This document shows, piece after piece, positions 1 to 5,590 of a DNA stretch of 5,711 nucleotides. A model generated the notes under the pieces. The model ran no database searches, was not told the DNA's origin, and saw nothing but the letters and a program-made list of their open reading frames with translations. Positions within the stretch are counted from its first letter, which is position 1, and every line of letters begins with the position of its first letter. Both the position numbers and the translations under genes were made by a program. The stretch comes from JBAYJS01 sp041664985 (GTDB lineage Bacteria > Patescibacteriota > Patescibacteriia > Buchananbacterales > UBA6539), in assembly GCA_041664985.1 (NCBI GenBank), contig JBAYJS010000058.1:1-5711 (forward strand). Direction: 5' to 3'.

Positions 1-505
1 ACCAGGAATTAAAATCAATCGTGCCAAACCAAGGTAAGCTAATGGTTTTTTCCGAATCGGTAGCAGGACAAGGCAAATTGGCTGAACCTGATTTTTCACC
101 TAAAGTTTCACCGACTAGATCATTACAGCCAAGTTTTGAATAATCAATCACCAGTTGCCGAATTTTTTGACCGGTGGTAGCATCATCCAAATACCCGGTG
201 AAAGCTTGATTGCCAATCACAGTCAAAGGCACGCCAGAAACTTTAAGATTTAAATCTTTTCCGATTTTACCCATCAAATTGGCATTTTCCGGATTGTACC
301 AAATTTCCAACTTTCTAATTTTTAAATTGGTAAATTCTTTTTCCAGTTTAGCTAAAAATAATAATTCTTTATGACAATGAGGACAGCCGTCACCATAAAA
401 AAGCGTTAAATAAACCGGTGCTGCCTGCTGAGCCAAAGCTAAATTTGGCATTAAAAAAAAGACCAAAAGAAAAATAATTAAAAGTTTAGAAAAATATTTA
501 GTCAT
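1..505 (-). CDS. Secreted or membrane-anchored thioredoxin-fold protein with CPHC motif (partial, C-terminus beyond left edge)
   Basis: The frame opens with ATG at 505 and runs without a stop to the left edge, giving 168 codons of an incomplete protein. Residues 1-25 look like a signal peptide or first membrane anchor: Lys near the start, a hydrophobic stretch, and an A-L-A signal peptidase I-like site before Gln26. A thioredoxin-fold domain follows, with GDGCPHCHKE placing the redox CxxC at Cys41-Cys44 and the likely cis-proline at Pro93 (GVPLT). Two further cysteines, Cys127 and Cys146, lie after the core domain. The proposed role is thiol-disulfide exchange outside the cytoplasm. The last residues (ISLPWFGTIDF) resemble a linker; in related CPR proteins I recall a DsbD/TauE-like membrane domain following, but that part is not visible. 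It is the most distal visible gene of the operon, 23 nt after the upstream stop, with no Shine-Dalgarno sequence. The fold is secure; the complete architecture is unknown. Confidence 0.82.
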   Translation of the reverse strand, partial: MTKYFSKLLIIFLLVFFLMPNLALAQQAAPVYLTLFYGDGCPHCHKELLFLAKLEKEFTNLKIRKLEIWYNPENANLMGKIGKDLNLKVSGVPLTVIGNQAFTGYLDDATTGQKIRQLVIDYSKLGCNDLVGETLGEKSGSANLPCPATDSEKTISLPWFGTIDFNSW

Positions 506-528
506 GGTAAAAATTAAATTATCAAAAA

Positions 529-798
529 TTATTTATTTTGGTTTTCTTCAATAAGCTTAATTAAATCCTTTTTATCAGTTTCACCGGTTAAACGCCGAAA
601 CTCATCTCCGGTTTCATTCAAAAAAATAAATACCGGAATATCTTTGCTGATATTGTATTTTTTAACCATTTCGGCATCCAAATCATAATCATAATTAATC
701 GTTTCTAACCAAGGATAAACCGGTGAAATTTTTTCCCAGCGTAGTTTCATTAAAATACATGAGGGACACCAAACAGCAGTAAAGATTAAAACTTTCAT
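529..798 (-). CDS. Small cytosolic thioredoxin/glutaredoxin-fold protein (WCPSC)
   Basis: This is an 89-residue protein with the hallmarks of a minimal thioredoxin: beta strand VLIFTAVW, active-site WCPSC at residues 10-14 (Cys11 and Cys14), and cis-proline Pro55 in DIPVFIF. A glycine turn follows at GDEFRRLTG (64-72) and then a C-terminal amphipathic helix. It lacks a signal peptide and is somewhat shorter than classic thioredoxins of about 105 residues. The motif CPSC differs from the CGPC of housekeeping thioredoxin, so a dedicated partner is more likely than general ribonucleotide-reductase support. One possible partner is the CPHC protein encoded next, but the two would lie on opposite sides of the membrane unless a membrane electron carrier links them. 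The start is 4 nt after the ZIP stop codon, and a GAGG sequence inside the ZIP gene end is correctly placed, so translation is probably coupled. Confidence 0.88.
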   Translation of the reverse strand: MKVLIFTAVWCPSCILMKLRWEKISPVYPWLETINYDYDLDAEMVKKYNISKDIPVFIFLNETGDEFRRLTGETDKKDLIKLIEENQNK

Positions 799-802
799 TT
801 AT

Positions 803-1552
803 TTAGCCCTCAAAAAATATTTTAAAAATTAGCATCAAAACTAAAGCCGCCAAAAAAACCGTAAAAGAAATGATTGACCGAACCAAATTACGATCTTGAT
901 GGATTTCCGGAATCAAATCAGAAGCGGAGATATAGATAAAGCCACCGGCGGCAAATGATAATAAAAATTGATTCAAACTAAAAATTTTATCTAGCAAAAA
1001 ATAGCCAAGTAAAACCCCACCGATTGCCGTTAAAGCGGTTAAAAAATTATAAAATATTGCCTTACCCTTAGAAAAACCCGAGTACAACAAGACACCAAAA
1101 TCACTTAGCTCTTGCGGTATCTCGTGAAAGATAATAGAAAAAGTTACCGGTATTCCTAAAGCCGGACTGACACTGAAAGTAGAAACGATCAATAAACCAT
1201 CAATGATATTATGAATACTGTCGCCGATCAAATTAAGCCAACCCAAATGAGCGTGGGTATTACAACTTTGATCATGACAATGATGCCAGCGCAAAATTCT
1301 TTCCAAAACAAAAAAAATGCAAAAACCCATCAAAACATAAATAAAGATTTGAACTGAATTATTATTTTGATCCAGGGCTTCCGGCAATAAATGAAAAAAA
1401 GCACTACCCATTAAAGATCCGGCCGAAAAGCTAACCAACCAAAGTAAAGTATTTTTTAACAAGCGGTCAGATAAAGCTAAGCTAAAAATACCAACCAAAG
1501 AAATGGCAGATATCACCAAAACACTAATTAATGAGGATAATAAAACTAACAT
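803..1552 (-). CDS. ZIP family divalent metal transporter
   Basis: This 249-residue, highly hydrophobic protein has about eight membrane segments, as expected for ZIP transporters, which bring Zn(II), Fe(II) or Mn(II) into the cytoplasm. The two metal-site signatures are present: HNIID at 114-118 in segment IV and HEIPQE at 143-148 in segment V, followed by LSDFGVLL. A further conserved HLLPE lies at 54-58 and DLIPE at 212-216. The loop between segments III and IV is rich in metal ligands (HHCHD at 90-94, then Cys97, His100 and His102), typical of the regulatory loop of this family. In LIV-1-type members the segment V motif is usually HExPHE; here Gln147 replaces the second His. The gene starts 24 nt after the copA stop with only a weak TAGAAT upstream. 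Metal specificity cannot be read from sequence. Its place in a CsoR operon suggests induction with copper. Confidence 0.9.
   Translation of the reverse strand: MLVLLSSLISVLVISAISLVGIFSLALSDRLLKNTLLWLVSFSAGSLMGSAFFHLLPEALDQNNNSVQIFIYVLMGFCIFFVLERILRWHHCHDQSCNTHAHLGWLNLIGDSIHNIIDGLLIVSTFSVSPALGIPVTFSIIFHEIPQELSDFGVLLYSGFSKGKAIFYNFLTALTAIGGVLLGYFLLDKIFSLNQFLLSFAAGGFIYISASDLIPEIHQDRNLVRSIISFTVFLAALVLMLIFKIFFEG
806..811 (-). promoter_or_regulatory. Ribosome binding site of the small thioredoxin gene, inside the ZIP gene end
   Basis: On the minus strand GAGGGC lies directly before the ZIP stop codon, and the GAGG core is 9 nt from the ATG at 798. It is the only convincing Shine-Dalgarno-like sequence at any of the six starts visible in the window, and it supports both this start and coupling to ZIP translation. 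Confidence 0.55.
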
Positions 1553-1576
1553 AGTATTAATATTCTAGCTGAAAAA

Positions 1577-3760
1577 CTATAAAATTTCAACCTTTACTCG
1601 ATTCTGTCGCTTAAACAATTTTTTTCGTTTTAAAAGTAAAGAATTACCAACCACAAACACATCGCTAAATGCCATGGCACCAGCGGCAATCATGGGATTT
1701 AAAAATCCGGCTGCCGCCAAAGGAATTGCACAAATGTTATAAAAAAATGCCCAAAATAAATTTTGTTTGATCGTAATAAAAGTCTTTTTGGCAAGCATAA
1801 TCGCTTCCACCGCTTTTAAGGGATTACCGCTCATCAAAACAATCCCACCGGCTTCCACGGCCACTTCCGTTCCCGTACCAACGGCAATGCCTAGATCAGC
1901 CTGAACTAAAGCTGGAGCGTCATTGATGCCATCACCGACAAAAGCAACAATCTTTCCTTGAGTTTGTAATTTTTTAACTTCATTTGCCTTATCATTGGGC
2001 ATCACCTCGGCAATTACTTTTTTTATTCCCAGCTGCCCGGCAATATAATCAGCGGTTTTTTGATTATCACCAGAAAGCATAACTGCCTCAATCCCCTGCA
2101 AATAAAGTAAATCAATTGCCTCTTTGGCTTGGGGTCTTAAAGTGTCTGCCACAGCGATTAAACCGCCAACCAAAGAATCAATTGAAATCAAAATTACAGT
2201 TTTGCCTTCAGCTTCCAGTTTGGCAATCGGCAAATTATTTTTTCCCGTAATAAATTTTGAGCTACCGACTAAAACTTTTTTGCCGTTGATTTCCGTTTCT
2301 AACCCTAAACCAAAAACGGCTTTAAAATTTTTGGATTCAAATAATTTTAAATTTTGTTCCTTGGCTTTTTTAATTATGGCCTTGGCGATTGGATGTTCCG
2401 ATCCCGACTCGGCTGAAGCCATTATTTGCAATAACTCTTGTTTACTCATTTTTGAATCCTGATTTATGATTATATCGGTTACCTCAGGCTCGCCTTTGGT
2501 TAAAGTGCCGGTTTTATCAAAAATAACTGTATCAATTCTTTTTGCTCTTTCAAGATACTCCCCGCTTTTGATTAAAATCCCGTTTTGCGCACCCCGGCCG
2601 GTACCAACCATAATTGCCGTTGGTGTCGCAATACCCAAAGCACACGGACAAGCAATAATTAAAACTGCGACTAAATTAATTAAACTGGCAGAAAAACTGG
2701 CACCGAGCAAAAAATACCAAACCACAAAAGTTAAACCGGCAATGACCAAAATAATTGGCACAAAAATTCCCGAGATTTGATCGGCTAATTTTTGCACGGG
2801 TGCCTTGGTTAATTGAGCGGTTTCAACCATTTTAATAATTTGGGCTAAAATTGTTTTTTCACCAATTTTTGTGACTTTAACTTTTATTGCTCCCTGCTGA
2901 TTTAAAGTTGCGCCGTAAACCAAATCACCGATATTTTTATCAACCGGCAAACTTTCACCTGTAAGCATTGATTCATCAACGGCCGTTGCTCCTTCAATAA
3001 TTTGCCCATCCAGGGGAATTTTTTCACCGGGCTTAACTAATAAAATATCATCTAATAAAACATTAGCAACGTCAATTTGCAATTCCTTGCCGTCTTTAAT
3101 CACCCGAGCCTGGCGCACGGCCAGGTGCATTAGCTTTTCAATAGCTGATGAAGTTTTACTCGTACTTTTTGTTTCCAAATAGTGCCCTAATAAAATCAAA
3201 GTGATAATTACCGCGGCACTTTCAAAATAAGTCGGCTGAGAATTAAAAACCGCCCACAAGCTATAAAAATATGCCGTTAAAGTGCCAATTGAGATAAGCG
3301 AATCCATGTTGGCTCTAAAATGGATAGTTTGTTTAAACATTCCCTGGTGAAATTCCAAACCCGGACCAAATAAAATTATTGTCGTTAAAATAATGATTAA
3401 CCACTGCCAAGTATTAATGCCAAACCAGCCAATCGGTAATTCAATCATTACTATCATTGATAATAAAGCCGGTAAAGCTAAAATTAAACTAAGCAAAAAT
3501 CTTTTCAAAAATTTCTGGGCATGATGAGCATGACTGGCGTGTTGCTGTTTTGGCGAAACAACTTGATAACCGTTTTTGGCAATGGCTGATTCCAAATCGG
3601 CCAAAGAAACTTGACTGTCATCATACTCAACTATCGCCTGAGCTTTAGGGTAATTAACCACGGCTGATTTCACCCCGACAATTTTTTTTAAAGCTTTCTC
3701 ATTGCTGATGGCACAGGAAGCGCAATGCATCCCTGCGATATTTAATTTTTTTTGTTCCAT
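1577..3760 (-). CDS. copA: Cu(I)-exporting P1B-type ATPase CopA
   Basis: This 727-residue protein uses ATP to move Cu(I) out of the cytoplasm. Domains in order: an N-terminal HMA domain (about 3-68) with GMHCASC at 10-16; a short His-rich linker (His74, 77, 79, 80); four membrane segments between about 85 and 197; the actuator domain with TGES at 267-270; two segments including the CPC copper site at 371-373; the phosphorylation motif DKTGT (Asp415); the nucleotide-binding domain with SEHP (His456-Pro457) and GLGLE (484-488); the hinge GDGIND at 609-614; and two last segments. Tyr674-Asn675 matches the YN copper ligand pair of segment 7. The segment 8 motif, normally MxxSS, reads MAFSD (696-700), so one expected ligand is Asp. 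Length is normal for a one-HMA CopA. The gene lies 30 nt after the TauE fusion with no Shine-Dalgarno sequence. CPC plus YN makes Cu(I) or Ag(I) the likely substrate. Confidence 0.96.
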   Translation of the reverse strand: MEQKKLNIAGMHCASCAISNEKALKKIVGVKSAVVNYPKAQAIVEYDDSQVSLADLESAIAKNGYQVVSPKQQHASHAHHAQKFLKRFLLSLILALPALLSMIVMIELPIGWFGINTWQWLIIILTTIILFGPGLEFHQGMFKQTIHFRANMDSLISIGTLTAYFYSLWAVFNSQPTYFESAAVIITLILLGHYLETKSTSKTSSAIEKLMHLAVRQARVIKDGKELQIDVANVLLDDILLVKPGEKIPLDGQIIEGATAVDESMLTGESLPVDKNIGDLVYGATLNQQGAIKVKVTKIGEKTILAQIIKMVETAQLTKAPVQKLADQISGIFVPIILVIAGLTFVVWYFLLGASFSASLINLVAVLIIACPCALGIATPTAIMVGTGRGAQNGILIKSGEYLERAKRIDTVIFDKTGTLTKGEPEVTDIIINQDSKMSKQELLQIMASAESGSEHPIAKAIIKKAKEQNLKLFESKNFKAVFGLGLETEINGKKVLVGSSKFITGKNNLPIAKLEAEGKTVILISIDSLVGGLIAVADTLRPQAKEAIDLLYLQGIEAVMLSGDNQKTADYIAGQLGIKKVIAEVMPNDKANEVKKLQTQGKIVAFVGDGINDAPALVQADLGIAVGTGTEVAVEAGGIVLMSGNPLKAVEAIMLAKKTFITIKQNLFWAFFYNICAIPLAAAGFLNPMIAAGAMAFSDVFVVGNSLLLKRKKLFKRQNRVKVEIL

Positions 3761-3790
3761 AAATTTATTTTAGATAGTTAATTTTATTTA

Positions 3791-5152
3791 TTACTGAACA
3801 ATAAATTTTCCCCAAACCATTTGCATGCCGCAAGAAAAAGCAATTTCACCGGTATGATCTGGCGTGAAATTAATAATATTTTCACCGCGAAATAAAGTTT
3901 GCCTAATACCATATTCCGGAATTTGAATAACATTGGTACACCCACTGATACCGCTGCCATTAATCACCCAACGGACCGGAATGCCTTTTTTAATATATAA
4001 AACATTTGGCTGATAACCGCTGTAAGTTACAGTCATTTTTACTTGCTGATAGCTATCCGAAGGTACTGACGGATTTTTTTCATTTTTTAAATTACCACTC
4101 TCCAAAACAGTGGGCAAGGAAAAATTAAAACCAAAATTAGCTAAACCGCGGCCAATCATAATCAAAGCCAAAAGTCCGACAATAATGGCTGAAATTTTCA
4201 TTACTTTTTTCATATAATTTTTTGAAAGATAAGAAATAAAAGTACCAAATCCAAACATTAAAGGAGTAGTACCTAAAGCAAAGAAGGCCAGGCTTAAAGC
4301 GCCGCGTCGCCAATCACCTGTGCCCAAAGCATAAAGTTGCATTGCTTGCAGCGGACCGCAAGGCATTAACCCGGTCAGCAAACCAATTACCAAAGGTGTT
4401 TTGGGATTGTTACTTTTACTTTGTTTAAAAATAAATTTGGCAATAAATTGCGGCGTTTTCAAACTGACTTTTTCCAGCCATTTGTAATTAGTAAATAAAG
4501 AAACCGCCATTAAAATCATAAAACTGCCAACAACTAACATTAAAATTCCAGAGACAGTTTGATTGATTGCAAAAAAGGAACCAAGCCCGCCCAAAATCGC
4601 ACCCACCAAAGTATAAGAAATTAACCGGCCCAAATTATACTGTAAATGCGCCCAGGAAAAATTTATTTTTTTAGCTTTTTCTTTGACAGCAGCACTGGCC
4701 GAATAAGTAATAACTAAACCACCGCACATACCAATGCAATGAAAACTGGCTAAAAATCCGATTAAAAATATTAACCCGTAGCTAAGGTTTGACTCATTGA
4801 GTTTGGCTAAAATTGCCAAGGCACCGGATTTTTGAATATAAAAATAGCCAACCAAAAATCCAATCAAAAATAAAGGCAGCAATAACCCAAGAACAAAAGT
4901 TTTAGCGCTATTTTTTTTGGCTTTTGATTTTTTAGTTTTTGGGTCTAGGTTAACTTGATAATCAAAATTTTCAATTTTATTTTTGATTTGAGAAAAAGAA
5001 ATTTGTTTTTGATCAAACTCGACCAAACAATTTCCGGTTTGATAATTCACCTTAATATTTTTCACGCCAGCCAAACTACCAACTTCCCCTTCCAGTAAAG
5101 TCTTACAGCTTTTGCAGTGCAGTCCGGTAATTTTAAATTCGATTTTTTCCAT
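3791..5152 (-). CDS. HMA - TauE/SafE (UreH-like) membrane domain - cupredoxin fusion protein
   Basis: This 453-residue protein has three parts. Residues 1-68 form an HMA copper-binding domain with GLHCKSC at 10-16. A Lys-rich linker (70-84) leads into about seven membrane segments (roughly 86-106, 124-147, 175-194, 199-221, 253-275, 285-308, 318-337). These carry the TauE/SafE-type signatures HCIGMCGG (138-145) and GLMPCGPLQ (261-269), whose cysteines and methionines could carry Cu(I). Residues 369-453 are a cupredoxin-like beta domain with Cys405 (GCTN) and FSCGMQM (439-445) as probable copper ligands. A cytosolic N-terminus, marked by the Lys-rich linker, plus an odd number of segments puts the cupredoxin outside, so transfer of Cu(I) across the membrane is a reasonable inference. 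Its start is 1 nt after the csoR stop, so translation is probably coupled. This domain combination is known from databases under sulfite exporter TauE/SafE names, but sulfite transport is unlikely here. Confidence 0.9.
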   Translation of the reverse strand: MEKIEFKITGLHCKSCKTLLEGEVGSLAGVKNIKVNYQTGNCLVEFDQKQISFSQIKNKIENFDYQVNLDPKTKKSKAKKNSAKTFVLGLLLPLFLIGFLVGYFYIQKSGALAILAKLNESNLSYGLIFLIGFLASFHCIGMCGGLVITYSASAAVKEKAKKINFSWAHLQYNLGRLISYTLVGAILGGLGSFFAINQTVSGILMLVVGSFMILMAVSLFTNYKWLEKVSLKTPQFIAKFIFKQSKSNNPKTPLVIGLLTGLMPCGPLQAMQLYALGTGDWRRGALSLAFFALGTTPLMFGFGTFISYLSKNYMKKVMKISAIIVGLLALIMIGRGLANFGFNFSLPTVLESGNLKNEKNPSVPSDSYQQVKMTVTYSGYQPNVLYIKKGIPVRWVINGSGISGCTNVIQIPEYGIRQTLFRGENIINFTPDHTGEIAFSCGMQMVWGKFIVQ

Positions 5153-5153
5153 A

Positions 5154-5423
5154 TTATTTACTGCTCATTTTTTGCAGTTTTAAAATTTCTTCAATCATTT
5201 GGCGCTTACGTGATTCATCAGAAGCTTTCATGGCTTTGGCAAAACAATTTTTTAAATGGTCAGCCAGTAAATTTTGGTTAACTGATTTTAATAAACCAAT
5301 AATTGCCAAAACCTGCTGCATCACATCGACGCAGTATTCTTTCTCTTCTACCATATTAATAATTTTTCCCAAATGGCTTTGGGCTTTTTTCAAAGCGATT
5401 AAATTTTCTCTTTCATGCTCCAT
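5154..5423 (-). CDS. csoR: CsoR-type copper-sensing transcriptional repressor (DUF156 family)
   Basis: This 89-residue all-helical protein belongs to the CsoR/RcnR family, which binds DNA as the apo form and releases it when metal binds. The Cu(I) triad of CsoR is intact: Cys31 (in YCVDV), His56 and Cys60 (in DHLKNC). The spacings of 25 and 4 residues equal those of M. tuberculosis CsoR Cys36-His61-Cys65. RcnR-type nickel sensors carry His at the last position, so copper is favoured. In the first helix the usual Arg-rich RLRRxxGQ segment is replaced by ALKKAQSH, with Lys for Arg. The gene is first in the operon; a CsoR-like inverted repeat lies on the predicted start site upstream, which implies autoregulation of all genes to its left. 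The ATG at 5423 follows a heptad repeat with no Shine-Dalgarno sequence; no in-frame alternative start is better. Confidence 0.92.
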   Translation of the reverse strand: MEHERENLIALKKAQSHLGKIINMVEEKEYCVDVMQQVLAIIGLLKSVNQNLLADHLKNCFAKAMKASDESRKRQMIEEILKLQKMSSK

Positions 5424-5521
5424 AGTTAGTGATTAGTAATTAGGTTTTAGGTTTTAGGTTTTAGGTTTTAGGTTTTAGGTTTTAGGTTTTAGGTTTTAGG
5501 TTTTAGGTTTTAGGTTTTAGG
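5424..5521 (+). repeat. Tandem heptanucleotide array (TTTTAGG)n in the csoR leader
   Basis: Eleven perfect TTTTAGG units fill 5445-5521. Three degenerate units continue in the same phase down to the csoR start codon: AATTAGG (5438-5444), GATTAGT (5431-5437) and AGTTAGT (5424-5430). That makes 14 units over 98 bp, all sharing TTAG at positions 3-6. The coding (minus) strand reads CCTAAAA and therefore carries a TAA in every unit; the array is not coding. It lies inside the predicted 5' leader of the copper operon. Its function is unknown. Confidence 0.97.
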
Positions 5522-5549
5522 AGGGGGGGGTAAGATATACCTCCACCCC
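5521..5549 (-). promoter_or_regulatory. Possible leader RNA hairpin between the operator G-run and the C8 tract
   Basis: In the minus-strand RNA, GGGGUGGAGG (5549-5540) can pair with CCCCCCCCUC (5530-5521) around a 9-nt loop. This gives seven Watson-Crick G-C pairs, one G-U wobble and two mismatches. It is mutually exclusive with the smaller hairpin formed by the operator arms near the RNA 5' end. Neither is followed by a U-tract, so a terminator is not implied. The base pairing is visible; any regulatory role is speculation. Confidence 0.3.
5523..5530 (+). repeat. G8 homopolymer (C8 on the coding strand) in the csoR leader
   Basis: Eight consecutive G residues lie between the heptad array and the operator. 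In an AT-rich region such a run is striking and is prone to length change by slippage. On the leader RNA it is a C8 tract that can pair with the G-rich centre of the operator. Confidence 0.95.
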
Positions 5550-5563
5550 AGGTATAGGTATAT
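5535..5563. promoter_or_regulatory. Probable CsoR operator (inverted repeat on the transcription start)
   Basis: TATACCT (5536-5542) and AGGTATA (5550-5556) form perfect 7-bp arms around CCACCCC. This resembles known CsoR sites: A/T-rich ends, a G/C-rich centre and TATACC-type half-sites. A second overlapping pair, ATATACC (5535-5541) and GGTATAT (5557-5563), comes from a direct repeat of GGTATA. The first palindrome covers the predicted start site near 5555, and the second right arm overlaps the -10 box, so binding there would block RNA polymerase. Confidence 0.75.
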
Positions 5564-5590
5564 TTTAATCAATAAAAAAAGAGTTGTCAA
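5562..5590 (-). promoter_or_regulatory. Sigma-70-type promoter of the copper operon
   Basis: On the minus strand, TTGACA (5590-5585) is a perfect -35 box. It is followed by the optimal 17-bp spacer and TAAAAT (5567-5562), one base from the consensus -10. The expected start is an A near 5555, inside the inverted repeat. The leader to csoR would be about 132 nt. Such a strong promoter fits a gene set that is held off by a repressor. Confidence 0.82.

Noticed and set aside
2124..2780. Two plus-strand open frames of 112 and 104 residues
   Set aside because: Both lie entirely opposite copA, whose domains are complete in the other strand. Their translations show no recognisable domain and they reflect the base composition of the copA codons.
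3746..3753. A8 run at codons 3-5 of copA as a programmed frameshift site like that of E. coli copA
   Set aside because: The E. coli site uses a different slippery sequence after the first metal-binding domain to release a chaperone. Slippage here would only abort translation after a few residues. Similar 8-base A/T runs occur in the fusion gene (4911-4918) and the left-edge gene (453-460) and reflect AT-rich codons.
3761..3790. Internal promoter in the gap before copA
   Set aside because: The A/T-rich gap contains TAAAAT-like hexamers by chance, but I find no matching -35 box at proper spacing.
5230..5436. Plus-strand open frame of 68 residues
   Set aside because: It is antisense to csoR, which has an intact copper triad and the expected length. 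The frame has no family signature.
5424..5521. Heptad array as a CRISPR or telomere
   Set aside because: Units are 7 bp with no spacers, so it is not CRISPR. It is internal to a contig between two genes and only resembles telomeric repeats in composition.
5424..5555. Leader peptide upstream of csoR
   Set aside because: No ATG occurs between the predicted start site and the csoR ATG, and the CCTAAAA units put TAA stops in all frames.
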